64,000 nt of DNA from positions 1-64,000 of the forward strand of contig DASWHL010000064.1 of the NCBI GenBank assembly GCA_036398175.1. Reading direction: 5' to 3'. The DNA is from JAOTWJ01 sp036398175. Its GTDB lineage: Bacteria > Gemmatimonadota > Gemmatimonadetes > Gemmatimonadales > GWC2-71-9. The translations under genes and the position numbers were made by a program. Under the pieces are notes generated by a model. The model was given only the letters and a program-made list of their open reading frames with translations, did not search any database and had not been told where the DNA came from. Position 1 is the stretch's first letter. Every line of letters begins with the position of its first letter. Shown here piece by piece: positions 1-8,525 of the stretch.

Positions 1-2
1 AG

Positions 3-218
3 CTGAACACGGGCGCGGAACTGCTGTCGCTCACCTACAGCGACGGCACGTTCTACCGTATTGGCGTGCCTCCCGGCGAGTACGAGATCACCCTCCCCGA
101 CGCCGTCGCGGAGGCGCTGGGCGTGTTCGCGCTGCCGCTCCACGTCTTCGTGCCGCCCGGAGCCGGGGACAAGCGCACCGAGAACGTGGCGATCGAGCTG
201 GGACGGATTGGCGGATGA
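3..218 (+). CDS. 3' end of a gene cut by the window edge, function unknown
   Basis: An open frame enters from the left edge and runs 71 codons to a TGA. The fragment is rich in alternating hydrophobic and small residues and contains the stretch GVPPGEYEITLPD, which looks like the last strands of a carboxypeptidase-regulatory-like or other Ig-type beta-sandwich found in secreted or outer-membrane proteins. The visible part has no catalytic motif. The next gene follows after a 110 nt spacer holding a TATAGT at 265-270 that could be its -10 box. Domain identity is inference from texture only. Confidence 0.55.
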   Translation: MNTGAELLSLTYSDGTFYRIGVPPGEYEITLPDAVAEALGVFALPLHVFVPPGAGDKRTENVAIELGRIGG

Positions 219-328
219 GTCCGGGCCGCGCGGGGCGGGCGTCGCATCGCGTCCCGTTGCGGGCTATAGTGTAACAGCGCAGGGTCGCCGCACGGACACG
301 TGACGGCCGTCGTGTGGAGGAACCGCGG

Positions 329-3280
329 TTGGCAATCCAGGGAAGCCTCGAAGAAGCCCCACTGCCGGACGTGATCCAGCTGCTGTCGCTGGGTCGCAAG
401 ACCGGCTGTCTCGCGCTCACCGAGCGGGAGATGCAGGGCGAGATCTGCCTGGAGCAGGGCCGGGTCTGCCACGCCGCGGTGTTCAGCCGCCGGGATCGCC
501 TGGGCGACATGCTGGTGCGCACGGGCCGGATCACCCGGCAGCAGCTCGAGGCCGCCATCGCCCAGCAGCAGGCCGGCGGGAAGCGGGTCTCGCAGGCCCT
601 CGTCGAGTCCGGCCGGCTGGCGCAGACGGAACTCGAGCAGTTCGTCCGCGGGCAGGTGGAGGACGCGGTCTACTTCATGTTCACGTGGCGGACCGGGTCG
701 TTCACCTTCACGAGCAGCGTCCGGGCCAAGCACCAGGACGTCCCCGTCTCGATTGACCCCGAGGGGCTGCTGCTCGAGGGTGCGCGTCGCGTGGACGAGT
801 GGAGTCTCATCGAGAAGAAGATTCCCTCGCTCGACCTCGTGTTCCGTCTCGACCGGGCCCGTCTCGACACCGCGCGCCCGGCGCTGACGCCGGAACAGGA
901 GCAGCTCCTCCCCCTGATAGACGGTTCCCGGGACGTCCACGGCCTCATCGAGATCACGGACCTGGCGGAGTTCTCGGTCGGCAAGGCGCTGTTCGGTCTG
1001 ATCACGGCCGGCTTCGCCACGCGGGTCGAGCGGCGCACGGCGCTGCGCCATCTCGACTACCGCGAGCTGCTGGCCTATGTCGTCCGGGAGGCGGAGTTCG
1101 CCGATGCGGAGAAGCGGCGGATCGCGGCGCGGCACATCGCGGACTGCGCCACGTGCACGCAGCGGCTGAAGACCATTCACGTCCGCCGCACCGGAGCCGT
1201 TCCGGCGTTCTCGACCCACGCGGGGCCGGACGGCGCAGCTGCGACCGCGGTCGCGGCAGCCACGCCGGCGCCGGCGGCCGTCGAGCACCGCGCGGGCGAC
1301 CGCCGGACCAGCGACGATCGGCGCGCCGACGAGCGGCGCCAGGCGGAGCGCCGCCGCGTGCGATCGGAAGAGTGGGAGCGGCCCGGCCGCGACCGGCGCA
1401 GCGGGCGTGACCGGCGGGCGGAGAGCCGGCGCGTTTCCGAGCGCCGGCTGGCGGCGGCCGGCGGCCGGCAGCAGGCGGCCGGCGCGGTGGCGGCCCACGC
1501 CCTCGCGGTCCCACAACGCTCGCGCGGTCCCGAACGCCGGTCCACCGGCCCCCGTCGCATCCGTCCCCAGAACGCGGGCTCGGCGGCCCCCAAGCGCGAT
1601 ACCGGGGGCAAGATCCGGCTCAGGCCCGTGGACGGGACAGCGGCGCCAGTCGTGGAGCGCGCCGCCGCGAGCCCGCGGCCGGAGAGCGAGGCGACGGAAA
1701 CCGCGCGCACCCCGCAGCCCAAGCCCGACGTTCCCGAGCCGTCCGCCGAGGTCACGGTCGAGGTCACACCGCAGAAGCCGCGCCGTGCCCCCGCCCCGCG
1801 GCCCGACCCCGAAATCCCGGAGCCGTCGGATGCCGCGCCTGCCGCGGTCCCACCCGCCACCCCGGCGCAGCCAGCGTCGGCCCCGGATCCCGCTCCAACG
1901 CGGCCGCTCCCCGCCACGGTGATGCCCAGCCCCCGGCCGGAGCCCCAACGGCCGGCGGCGCGCACCACGGACATCGAGTGGCTGGTGAGCCCCGCCGAGG
2001 CGGATCATCTCCTGCGCACATCGCGCACAGGACTGGCCGGGCCGGCCCCGGCAAAGCCTGTCCCCGCACCGTCCCCCGCATCCGGCGAACAGGCCGAACC
2101 GCAGCGCGGACCCCGCACGCCCGCGCCGGCCGACCCGGTGCGCGTGGAGCCCACGCCCGCGCGGGCGCCGGCGCCGGCCCCTGCGGCGGCGCCCGCCGAA
2201 CCGGCGCACCGGCCCCGGATAGCGCGTTGGGTGGGCATGGCCGCGGCCGTCGTCGTGCTGGCGGGGGTGGGCTGGATGGCCCGGCCGTTTCTGGGCCTCG
2301 GTGGCGCCGACCCGCTGGCGTCCGGGGCTCCGCGGTCACCGGCCGCGGCGCCCGCCGCTGAGACACCGGCCGAGCCCCCGAGCGAGACCGTCACGCAGGT
2401 GGGGGGAGAGACCGCCTTGCCGGCGGCGACGCCGCCACCGCCGGCGGCGCGCGAGCCGGTCCAGCAGCCCGTGCCGCAAGCGCCCGCTCCGCGGGTTGAC
2501 GACGCGCGCGCTTCGCGACCGCCGGCCCGAGAGACGGCGCCGCCCGTCGTGGCGCAGCCCGCGCCCACGCTGGGGACGATCCGCGGCGTGGTGCGGGACC
2601 CGCAGGGTGCCGCGCTCACCGGAGTCCGCATCACGATTCCGGGGACCGCGTTCACGGCCACCACCGACGCCGCGGGTGCGTTCACGCTGCCGGACGTTCC
2701 CGCGGGACGCGTGGCGCTCACCGCCGCGGGGGACGGGCGCCTGCCGGGGGACCGCGAGGTGGTGCTCGACGCGGGCGCGACGGCGCTCGTGGACTTCACG
2801 CTCGCCGAGCCGGAGCCCGTGCGCGCGCCCGAGCCGACACCCGTGCCCGCCGTGGCGGCGCCGCCGGCCCCCGCCGCGGTGGCCCCCATTGCCCGTGAAG
2901 CGGATGAAGAGTTGTTGGCCGGCGGATGGATCGTGGGCGATGCCGCGGCGGCGTCCGCCCAGCTCCGCGACCGCCTCGCGACGATCCCCGAGCTGTGGGT
3001 CGAGAGCATCGCGACCTCGGAGACCGGCTCGCGGCCGCGCGCGCGGGTGGCGCTGCTCACGCCGTCCGGCGAGCGGATCGTGCTCACCCAGACCCGGTCC
3101 GGGGCGCCCGCCCTGGGCGGCACCCCGCGGGTCACGGCGCTCCGCATCATCCCCGCGACGGAGGCCTACCCGGTCACGACGGGGACCGCGAGCTTCGGCA
3201 GCCTCCTCGTGACGGCCAAGACCGCCTTGCCGGGAGACACGCTGCGGGCGTTGCTCGCGAAGCTCGCCCCGCTGGAGTAG
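329..3280 (+). CDS. DUF4388 (PATAN) protein with zinc-finger-like motif, membrane helix and C-terminal carboxypeptidase-regulatory domain
   Basis: About 983 residues. The first ~150 match the PATAN/DUF4388 pattern (GSLEEAPLPDVIQLLSLGRKTG, then a helical insertion and W-x-x-G-x-F-x-F). Residues ~190-235 look winged-helix-like. An H-x3-C-x2-C motif near residue 268 resembles the zinc-binding motif of anti-sigma factors. An arginine-rich stretch with repeated DRR/ERR and a long Pro/Ala linker follow, then one membrane helix at ~632-655 and a carboxypeptidase-regulatory-like beta domain at ~750-828. I chose TTG at 329 because GGAGG at 316-320 is well spaced for it; the GTG at 314 lies on that site. 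It is likely a cytoplasmic sensor with a periplasmic tail, but its partner is unknown. Confidence 0.85.
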   Translation: MAIQGSLEEAPLPDVIQLLSLGRKTGCLALTEREMQGEICLEQGRVCHAAVFSRRDRLGDMLVRTGRITRQQLEAAIAQQQAGGKRVSQALVESGRLAQTELEQFVRGQVEDAVYFMFTWRTGSFTFTSSVRAKHQDVPVSIDPEGLLLEGARRVDEWSLIEKKIPSLDLVFRLDRARLDTARPALTPEQEQLLPLIDGSRDVHGLIEITDLAEFSVGKALFGLITAGFATRVERRTALRHLDYRELLAYVVREAEFADAEKRRIAARHIADCATCTQRLKTIHVRRTGAVPAFSTHAGPDGAAATAVAAATPAPAAVEHRAGDRRTSDDRRADERRQAERRRVRSEEWERPGRDRRSGRDRRAESRRVSERRLAAAGGRQQAAGAVAAHALAVPQRSRGPERRSTGPRRIRPQNAGSAAPKRDTGGKIRLRPVDGTAAPVVERAAASPRPESEATETARTPQPKPDVPEPSAEVTVEVTPQKPRRAPAPRPDPEIPEPSDAAPAAVPPATPAQPASAPDPAPTRPLPATVMPSPRPEPQRPAARTTDIEWLVSPAEADHLLRTSRTGLAGPAPAKPVPAPSPASGEQAEPQRGPRTPAPADPVRVEPTPARAPAPAPAAAPAEPAHRPRIARWVGMAAAVVVLAGVGWMARPFLGLGGADPLASGAPRSPAAAPAAETPAEPPSETVTQVGGETALPAATPPPPAAREPVQQPVPQAPAPRVDDARASRPPARETAPPVVAQPAPTLGTIRGVVRDPQGAALTGVRITIPGTAFTATTDAAGAFTLPDVPAGRVALTAAGDGRLPGDREVVLDAGATALVDFTLAEPEPVRAPEPTPVPAVAAPPAPAAVAPIAREADEELLAGGWIVGDAAAASAQLRDRLATIPELWVESIATSETGSRPRARVALLTPSGERIVLTQTRSGAPALGGTPRVTALRIIPATEAYPVTTGTASFGSLLVTAKTALPGDTLRALLAKLAPLE

Positions 3281-3283
3281 CGC

Positions 3284-4039
3284 CTACTCCTTCATCAACG
3301 CCTGGATCTCCGGCGGAAGCACGAACACCGAGTCCGGCACGGTCGTCACCTCCACCTGCGTGATCGTGACGACCTGCTCGATGCCCATCGTCCGCTGAAC
3401 CGACTTGAACGGCACCCGCATTCCCTCGACCGTCCGCCAGTCCGAGACCATGGTCAGGATCTCGATGTTGCCCATCTGGGTCGCCCCGTGCCGCTGTGAG
3501 CCGAGGATCAGGCCGCTCTCCCGGTCGAAGAACTCGTGGTAGGACTCGCCCCACGCGGTCGTCACCTTGACCTGGTAGCTTCGCGTGCCTTCGAAGGTCG
3601 TGTCGGCCACGGTCTCGAGGGACGTGATCTGGTCGTCCGGATACAGGCTGGCATAGAAATCCGCCTGCTGCCGCGTTTGCTGGGCCTGGAGGCTGTCGAG
3701 GATCATCGGGCCCATCATGGGATTGACGGCCCAGGCCGTGGTCCCGTCGAACCCGCTGACGATCTCGCCGATCCCCTGGAGCGTGACCCGCGCCAGCATC
3801 TTGTTCGGCGGCTGCGCGTACACGTCCAGCGCTCCGCTCATGCCCTGCGACGGGATGTCGAATGACCCGGTCGTGTGGCGGCCGCTCTGCGCCAGCACGA
3901 CCTGCCGTCCGCCCATGGCCTCGATGAACTTGTTCACGACCTCCCGGCCGGACGGCAGCGGGCCCTGCGCGTGCACGGGCAGGGCGGCCGGCAGCGTGAG
4001 CAGCCAGCCCAGCAGCGCGATCGGCAGACGGCGAGACAT
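3284..4039 (-). CDS. Secreted LolA-fold (outer-membrane lipoprotein-sorting-like) protein
   Basis: 251 residues with a clean Sec signal (MSRRLPIALLGWLLTLPAA..., cleavage expected after VHA). The mature part begins with the typical pattern EVVNKFIEAMGG seen in LolA/LolB-like lipid-binding half-barrels, and later has repeated strand pairs such as SFDIPSQGMSGALDVY and RSYQVKVTTAWGESYHEFFD. Proteins of this kind sit in the periplasm, but this is not LolA itself, whose length and context differ. Its stop lies 3 nt from the convergent stop of the DUF4388 gene, and it follows the S41 protease gene by 15 nt, so the two are probably co-transcribed. Confidence 0.75.
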   Translation of the reverse strand: MSRRLPIALLGWLLTLPAALPVHAQGPLPSGREVVNKFIEAMGGRQVVLAQSGRHTTGSFDIPSQGMSGALDVYAQPPNKMLARVTLQGIGEIVSGFDGTTAWAVNPMMGPMILDSLQAQQTRQQADFYASLYPDDQITSLETVADTTFEGTRSYQVKVTTAWGESYHEFFDRESGLILGSQRHGATQMGNIEILTMVSDWRTVEGMRVPFKSVQRTMGIEQVVTITQVEVTTVPDSVFVLPPEIQALMKE

Positions 4040-4054
4040 AGGTACGGCTCCTGT

Positions 4055-5476
4055 TCAGTGGTTGTGGTGCGTGTCTATCCAGGCGAGCGCCGCGTCCAGC
4101 ACCGGGTCGCGGCCCGCCAGCAGGTCCGCGCGGGTGGGGCGGACGGGCTCGTCCGGCACTACCCCACGGCCCTCCAGCACGATCCCGTCGGGCGTCGCGA
4201 AGTCGGCGATGGCGTGATACAGCACGTCTCCGTTGGGCAGCCGGTCGAAGACCGCCGGCAGGACGCCGCCGAGCGACGTGGCGCCGAACACGCGGACGCG
4301 GCCGAGCGCCTGCATGCCGCCGGCGAAGACCTCCGAGGCGCTGCCGCTGGTTTCGTCAATGAGAATGGCCACCGGCCCGCCGAACGGCTCCACGCGCTCG
4401 CCGCCGGGACTGACGAGCCGCGGGTTGGCGCGGAACTGGAGGGTGCTGCGGCGGGTCCGAAAATCACCGAGCGAGACGCGCTCGGTCAGGAAGTGCCCGG
4501 CCACCCCCATCACCATCCCGCCGGCGCCGCCCCGGTTGCCCCGCAGATCCACGACGATGCCGTCGTAGGCGCGGAACGCCTCGACCGCGTCGTCCACCTG
4601 CCGGATGAGCGGCGGCATCCAGAAATTGAACCAGATGCGGCCTGCGCGGCGGCCGGCCGGCGTGGTGTACTCGTCCCGGGCGAAGCGCGCGAAAAAGGTG
4701 GGCATGTTGCCGAACTTGATGGGCTCGCTCGGGACCGCGCGGCGCGCCAGGGTCCGGCGCTGGGGCCGGTCGGTTCCGTCGAGGAACGCCAGCGCCACGG
4801 GGCTGCCCACCGCGCCCCCCATCCGGCGTTCGGCCACGGTCCAGAGCAGGAAGCCGTCCGGGTATCGCACCTGCTCCTTGCGCACGCGCCGGAGCACGGG
4901 GGCCAGGGAGTCGTCGTCCGTTGCGGTCAGCACCCAACCCGGCCGGATGCCGGCCGAGTCCGCGGGGCTGTCCGGCTCCACCCGGGTGACGACCAGCTCG
5001 TCGCCAAGCAGGCGTACGTCCAGACCCACGTCGCCGGTCACGGCGTCCCCGTCCCCGCCGTCCGGGACGGGCGCCAGCGTGTCCGCACCCACGTCGCCGG
5101 TCACGGCGTCCCCGTCCCCGCCGTCCGGGACGGGCGCCAGCGTGTCCGCGAGCTCTTCGGGAATGAGGGAGAAGTGCGACTGCCGGAGGCGGCCGACCAT
5201 CTCGCCGATCGTCGCGCGTAGCGCCGCCGTGGAGGTGGCCTGCTCCGCGCGCGGCCGCAGCTCCTCCCGCAGCGCGAGCCAGTCCACGCCGTTGAACGTG
5301 GTGTCGAAGTGGGTCTCGTGCACGATCTGCCAGGCGCGATCGAACGTCCGGAGGCCGACGGCCGCGTCGTAGGGAGGAGCGGGTGGCACGGCCGGGCGCG
5401 GCGCACAGGCCGCAACCGCAGCCGCAAGGCCAACAACGAGCGTCGGGCGCGGGGGCGGCAGGTGGATGCGGTTCAC
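4055..5476 (-). CDS. S41-family peptidase lipoprotein with an exact 21-residue internal duplication
   Basis: 473 residues from GTG. A short N-terminus ends in a lipobox-like VAAC, so it is probably a lipoprotein. A helical segment, a PDZ-like region (~110-200) and an S41 core follow. The core shows VVDLRGNRGG near residue 309 and the nucleophile-type ETSGSASE near residue 372. The lysine expected in the GKG motif of C-terminal processing proteases is absent (the local sequence is TSLGGVLP), as in tail-specific relatives lacking the Ser-Lys dyad. Residues 110-151 are two identical 21-residue copies. TAATAT lies 7 nt before the GTG with no Shine-Dalgarno sequence, so the mRNA may be leaderless. 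Confidence 0.85.
   Translation of the reverse strand: MNRIHLPPPRPTLVVGLAAAVAACAPRPAVPPAPPYDAAVGLRTFDRAWQIVHETHFDTTFNGVDWLALREELRPRAEQATSTAALRATIGEMVGRLRQSHFSLIPEELADTLAPVPDGGDGDAVTGDVGADTLAPVPDGGDGDAVTGDVGLDVRLLGDELVVTRVEPDSPADSAGIRPGWVLTATDDDSLAPVLRRVRKEQVRYPDGFLLWTVAERRMGGAVGSPVALAFLDGTDRPQRRTLARRAVPSEPIKFGNMPTFFARFARDEYTTPAGRRAGRIWFNFWMPPLIRQVDDAVEAFRAYDGIVVDLRGNRGGAGGMVMGVAGHFLTERVSLGDFRTRRSTLQFRANPRLVSPGGERVEPFGGPVAILIDETSGSASEVFAGGMQALGRVRVFGATSLGGVLPAVFDRLPNGDVLYHAIADFATPDGIVLEGRGVVPDEPVRPTRADLLAGRDPVLDAALAWIDTHHNH
5024..5149 (-). repeat. Perfect 63-bp tandem duplication inside the S41 peptidase gene
   Basis: Positions 5024-5086 and 5087-5149 are identical over all 63 bp, which preserves the reading frame and repeats 21 residues (beginning ADTLAPVPDGG) at the start of the PDZ-like region. 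The lack of any difference indicates a very recent duplication or a collapsed/expanded assembly repeat. Confidence 0.97.
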
Positions 5477-5525
5477 CCTGGTGATATTAGCCGACCCGGC
5501 CACGGCCGGCCATGTGGCAGGCACG

Positions 5526-8027
5526 TCAGACGGTGGAGTCCGCCCTGGATGGCAGCAGCAGGGCTCGCACCATGGCTTCGTCGGAGTCGGCCCGGGCAAG
5601 GGCCTCGATGCGCACCTTGTCGGCCACGAGACGCGCCACGTCCGCGAGGCTCGCGAGATGGGTCGCGGGTTCGTCGGCAGGGCTGAGCAGCAGGAACACC
5701 AGCCGGGCGGGGGTGGCGCAGCCCGGAAACGCCACGCCCTCATGACTTCGCCCGAGGAACAGGCGCGGCTCGTCCACGAACGCGAGCCGCGCATGCGCAA
5801 TGACGACGCCCGCCGTCAGTTCGATGACCGCCCCGCGATCGCCGTGGAGCAGCAGCCGGAGAATGTCGCGCCGCCGCCCGCCATCGTGCGGGAACTCCAT
5901 CGCGAGCAGGGCATCGAGGGCATTATGGGCGGACTTCCCCGGGAGGGCCGCGGTCAGCCGCTTCCGCTCGAAGGCGCTCGGTGCCTCGAGTTCCGTCCCC
6001 GCCGGCGGCACGTCCGTGCGCTCGGGCGGATACAGCATCAGGAAGCTCTCGGGAACCAGCTTCGCGAGTCGGGCGGGGAGCCGCTGGAGGGACGGATCCC
6101 ACGATACCGTCCCGCGCCGGGCACTGAGCACCACGACCAGGTCCTCCGGCTTCAGCAGCTGACGCAGCGTGCCCAGGGCCGCGTTCCACCGCTCGGTCCG
6201 CTCGCCTTTGAGTGGCGCGTCCGGCTTGACGCGACGGAACGCGTCGAGGTAACCCTCGAGCGAGTCGCCGATCGTCAGCAGGTGTAGCGTCGCGCCGAGG
6301 CCGTTGGCCAGGCGTTTGATCGCGCCCACCGCATCCCGGAAGCCGGGGTGGTGATCGGACCCCGTGGCGATCACGGTCACGATCCGCCGGGTCGTGTTGA
6401 GCGGGTGCCCGAGCTTGGCCACGATCACCTGCTGAGCGCTCTGATCGAGGAGTTGGTCCAGTACGCTGCCGAACACGCGCTGCCGCGACGTCCGCCCGTC
6501 CCACCCGATCACGATCGTCGCCGTGCGGGTTTCCACCGCTCCCCGCACGATGCCGCTGGCGAAGTTCTGGTCCACGCGGGTCAGGGGCTGCACCTGGACC
6601 CCGGCGCCGGCGGCGTAGGCCACCGCCTTGCTCAGCATCTGCTCAGCGTTCGCAACGTAGGACTCCGCGCTTTCCCATTCGTCCGGCACCACGGTCAGGG
6701 CATAGATCGGCTCGCCCGAGCGCGCATCCCGGAGCACCAGGGCGAGGTCGAGCAGGGCCGGCGCCGTGCGGGGGTTCGACATGGGGATCAGGATGCGCGC
6801 CGGCGCTTCGCCGCCCGTCACCGGCGCCTGCTCCTCCGCGAGCGCGAGTGCGCGTCCGTGCCGCTCGACCATCCATGGTCCCAGGAAGCACGTCACCGCC
6901 ATCAGGACGACCACGCCGTTCTCCACGAACTCGTCGAACAGGCCGATTTCATGACCGATCAGCGCGATCGCGAGCGCCGCCGACGCGCGGGACACGGACA
7001 ACCCGAAGATGGACCCGGTCTCCGCCCGGGAGAACCGGAACAGGAGGCGTGTGCCCTCGGCCGCGAGCCACTTGCCCAGCACGCCGGCCCCGAGCAGCAC
7101 GAGGAGGACCATCCAGGCCCGTGGCCCGCTCAGGAACACCCGCACGTCCACCAACATCCCGATGGACAGCAGGAAGAACGGGATGAGGAACGCCTCCCCG
7201 ACGAAGTGGATGCGGTTGCTGAGCAGCCCGTTGTGGGGAATCAGGCGGTTGAGCGCGAGTCCCACGAGGAAGGCGCCGATGATCGCTTCCACGCCCGCGA
7301 CCTGAGCGAGGAACGCCCCGGCGAAGAGCGCGGTCATGACGAACAGAAACGTCGCGGCCGTCCCTGTCGTCTCACGCCGGAAGTACCACCGCGCGAGGCG
7401 CGGCAGACCGAGCGTGATGAGTGCCACGAACGCGGTGAGCGACAGGACCATCCGCACCCAGAACTCCGCGTCGAGCGCGCCGCGGGTGGCCGACGCCACC
7501 ACCGCGAGCACGAGCAGGGCCGCGGTGTCCGCGACCATCGTCCCCCCGACGGCGGCGGTGACCGCGCCATTGCGCACGATCCCCATGCTGATGGCGAGCG
7601 GGTACGCCACCAGCGTGTGCGAGGCGAGCAGCGCCCCGAGCAGGAGGGCGCTCCGGGCCTCGAAGCCGAGAAGATTCCCTCCGCCCCAGCCGAGGAGGAG
7701 CGGGAGCCCGAACGTCAGGGCGCCAAACGCGAGGCTCTCCCAGCGATACCGGCGGAACCCGTGGAGATCAATCCCCACGCCGGCGAGGAACATCAGGTAG
7801 ATCAGGCCCACCGTCCCGAGGAGTACGATGGTGGACCCGCGCTCGAGCAGGTGCAGCCCGTGCGGGCCAACGAGCGCGCCCGCGACGATGACGCCCACCA
7901 TTCCGGGGACGCGGTACCGCTCCACGATGAGCGGCGCCACGAGGAAGATCACCATGGCCAGCGCGAACACCAGCACCGGATTGGTGAACGGGAGCGTCAG
8001 GGAAAAGCCGGTCGCGAACATGGGCAT
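5526..8027 (-). CDS. CPA2-type cation/proton antiporter fused to universal-stress-like and PTS EIIA-like domains
   Basis: 833 residues. Residues 1-385 form about twelve membrane helices with the CPA2/KefB-NapA pattern (VAGALVGPHGL near the N-terminus, GAFLVGLALNRLIPHNGLLSNRI). Residues ~400-540 carry a UspA-like nucleotide-binding fold (ARILIPMSNPR ... IVIGWDGRTSRQRVFGSVLDQLL), and ~545-660 a second USP-like unit. Residues ~680-833 match the EIIA(Ntr/Fru) fold with the phosphorylatable-type histidine in GVVIAHARL (about residue 744). It probably exports or imports H+/Na+/K+ under control of a phosphorelay and nucleotide signal. A second ATG at 8021 lies 8 nt after CATATT and may be the true leaderless start. 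Confidence 0.9.
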   Translation of the reverse strand: MPMFATGFSLTLPFTNPVLVFALAMVIFLVAPLIVERYRVPGMVGVIVAGALVGPHGLHLLERGSTIVLLGTVGLIYLMFLAGVGIDLHGFRRYRWESLAFGALTFGLPLLLGWGGGNLLGFEARSALLLGALLASHTLVAYPLAISMGIVRNGAVTAAVGGTMVADTAALLVLAVVASATRGALDAEFWVRMVLSLTAFVALITLGLPRLARWYFRRETTGTAATFLFVMTALFAGAFLAQVAGVEAIIGAFLVGLALNRLIPHNGLLSNRIHFVGEAFLIPFFLLSIGMLVDVRVFLSGPRAWMVLLVLLGAGVLGKWLAAEGTRLLFRFSRAETGSIFGLSVSRASAALAIALIGHEIGLFDEFVENGVVVLMAVTCFLGPWMVERHGRALALAEEQAPVTGGEAPARILIPMSNPRTAPALLDLALVLRDARSGEPIYALTVVPDEWESAESYVANAEQMLSKAVAYAAGAGVQVQPLTRVDQNFASGIVRGAVETRTATIVIGWDGRTSRQRVFGSVLDQLLDQSAQQVIVAKLGHPLNTTRRIVTVIATGSDHHPGFRDAVGAIKRLANGLGATLHLLTIGDSLEGYLDAFRRVKPDAPLKGERTERWNAALGTLRQLLKPEDLVVVLSARRGTVSWDPSLQRLPARLAKLVPESFLMLYPPERTDVPPAGTELEAPSAFERKRLTAALPGKSAHNALDALLAMEFPHDGGRRRDILRLLLHGDRGAVIELTAGVVIAHARLAFVDEPRLFLGRSHEGVAFPGCATPARLVFLLLSPADEPATHLASLADVARLVADKVRIEALARADSDEAMVRALLLPSRADSTV

Positions 8028-8123
8028 GCAATATGGCGCGGGCAGGAGCCGGCCGACAGCGTTCGCGCCACCCGTGGCGGATCGCTATCCTACCGGGGAC
8101 GAACCACGGCTATGGGAGCGCGC

Positions 8124-8453
8124 ATGCTGACCACCACGACCCCGTCCATCGAAGGCTACGAGATCGTCGAGTACCTGGGCCTCGTGACCGGCGAGGCCAT
8201 TCTCGGCGCCAACATCTTCAAGGACTTCTTCGCCAGCATCCGCGACATCGTGGGCGGCCGCTCGGCCGCGTACGAGCAGGAGCTGCGCAAGGCCCGCGAC
8301 ATCGCGCTCCAGGAGATGACCGCGGACGCCGAGCGCATGGGCGCGAACGCCGTGGTGGCCGTGGACCTCGACTACGAGACGCTTCAGGTGGGCCAGACCG
8401 GCGGCATGCTGATGGTGAGTGTCTCAGGGACGGCGGTGCGGGTGGCGTGGTGA
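8124..8453 (+). CDS. YbjQ/UPF0145 family protein
   Basis: 109 residues. It starts with the family hallmark MLTTTTPSIEGYEIVEYLGLVTGE and ends with GGMLMVSVSGTAVRV. This small family forms pentameric rings and is often called a heavy-metal-binding-domain protein, but its physiological role is not established. I chose ATG 8124 over the in-frame ATG 8112 because GGGAG at 8114-8118 precedes it and the family starts here. A candidate -10 TATCCT lies at 8086-8091. It is divergent from the antiporter gene and convergent with the Omp85-like gene. Confidence 0.9.
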   Translation: MLTTTTPSIEGYEIVEYLGLVTGEAILGANIFKDFFASIRDIVGGRSAAYEQELRKARDIALQEMTADAERMGANAVVAVDLDYETLQVGQTGGMLMVSVSGTAVRVAW

Positions 8454-8455
8454 GC

Positions 8456-8523
8456 GATGGCCGATAGCCGATAGCCGACACCGCCGGGAGCCATCGGCTC
8501 TCGGCCATCGGCCATCGGCCATC
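8456..8523. repeat. Intergenic hairpin of inverted 7-bp tandem units (GATRGCC)
   Basis: Three 7-bp units (GATGGCC, GATAGCC, GATAGCC at 8456-8476) face four units of the inverse type (GGCTCTC then GGCCATC three times at 8496-8523) across a short spacer. It fills the space between two convergent stops and would fold into a long stem in either transcript, so it may act as a bidirectional terminator. Confidence 0.85.
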
Positions 8524-8525
8524 CC

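Noticed and set aside
53..2209. A 718-codon minus-strand open frame opposite the DUF4388 gene
   Set aside because: Low-complexity Arg/Gly composition, and antisense to a frame with clear domains. Long antisense frames are expected at this GC content.
6348..8123. Plus-strand frame continuous with the YbjQ-family gene
   Set aside because: It is antisense to the antiporter. The YbjQ family begins at the ATG near 8124 with a ribosome site just upstream.
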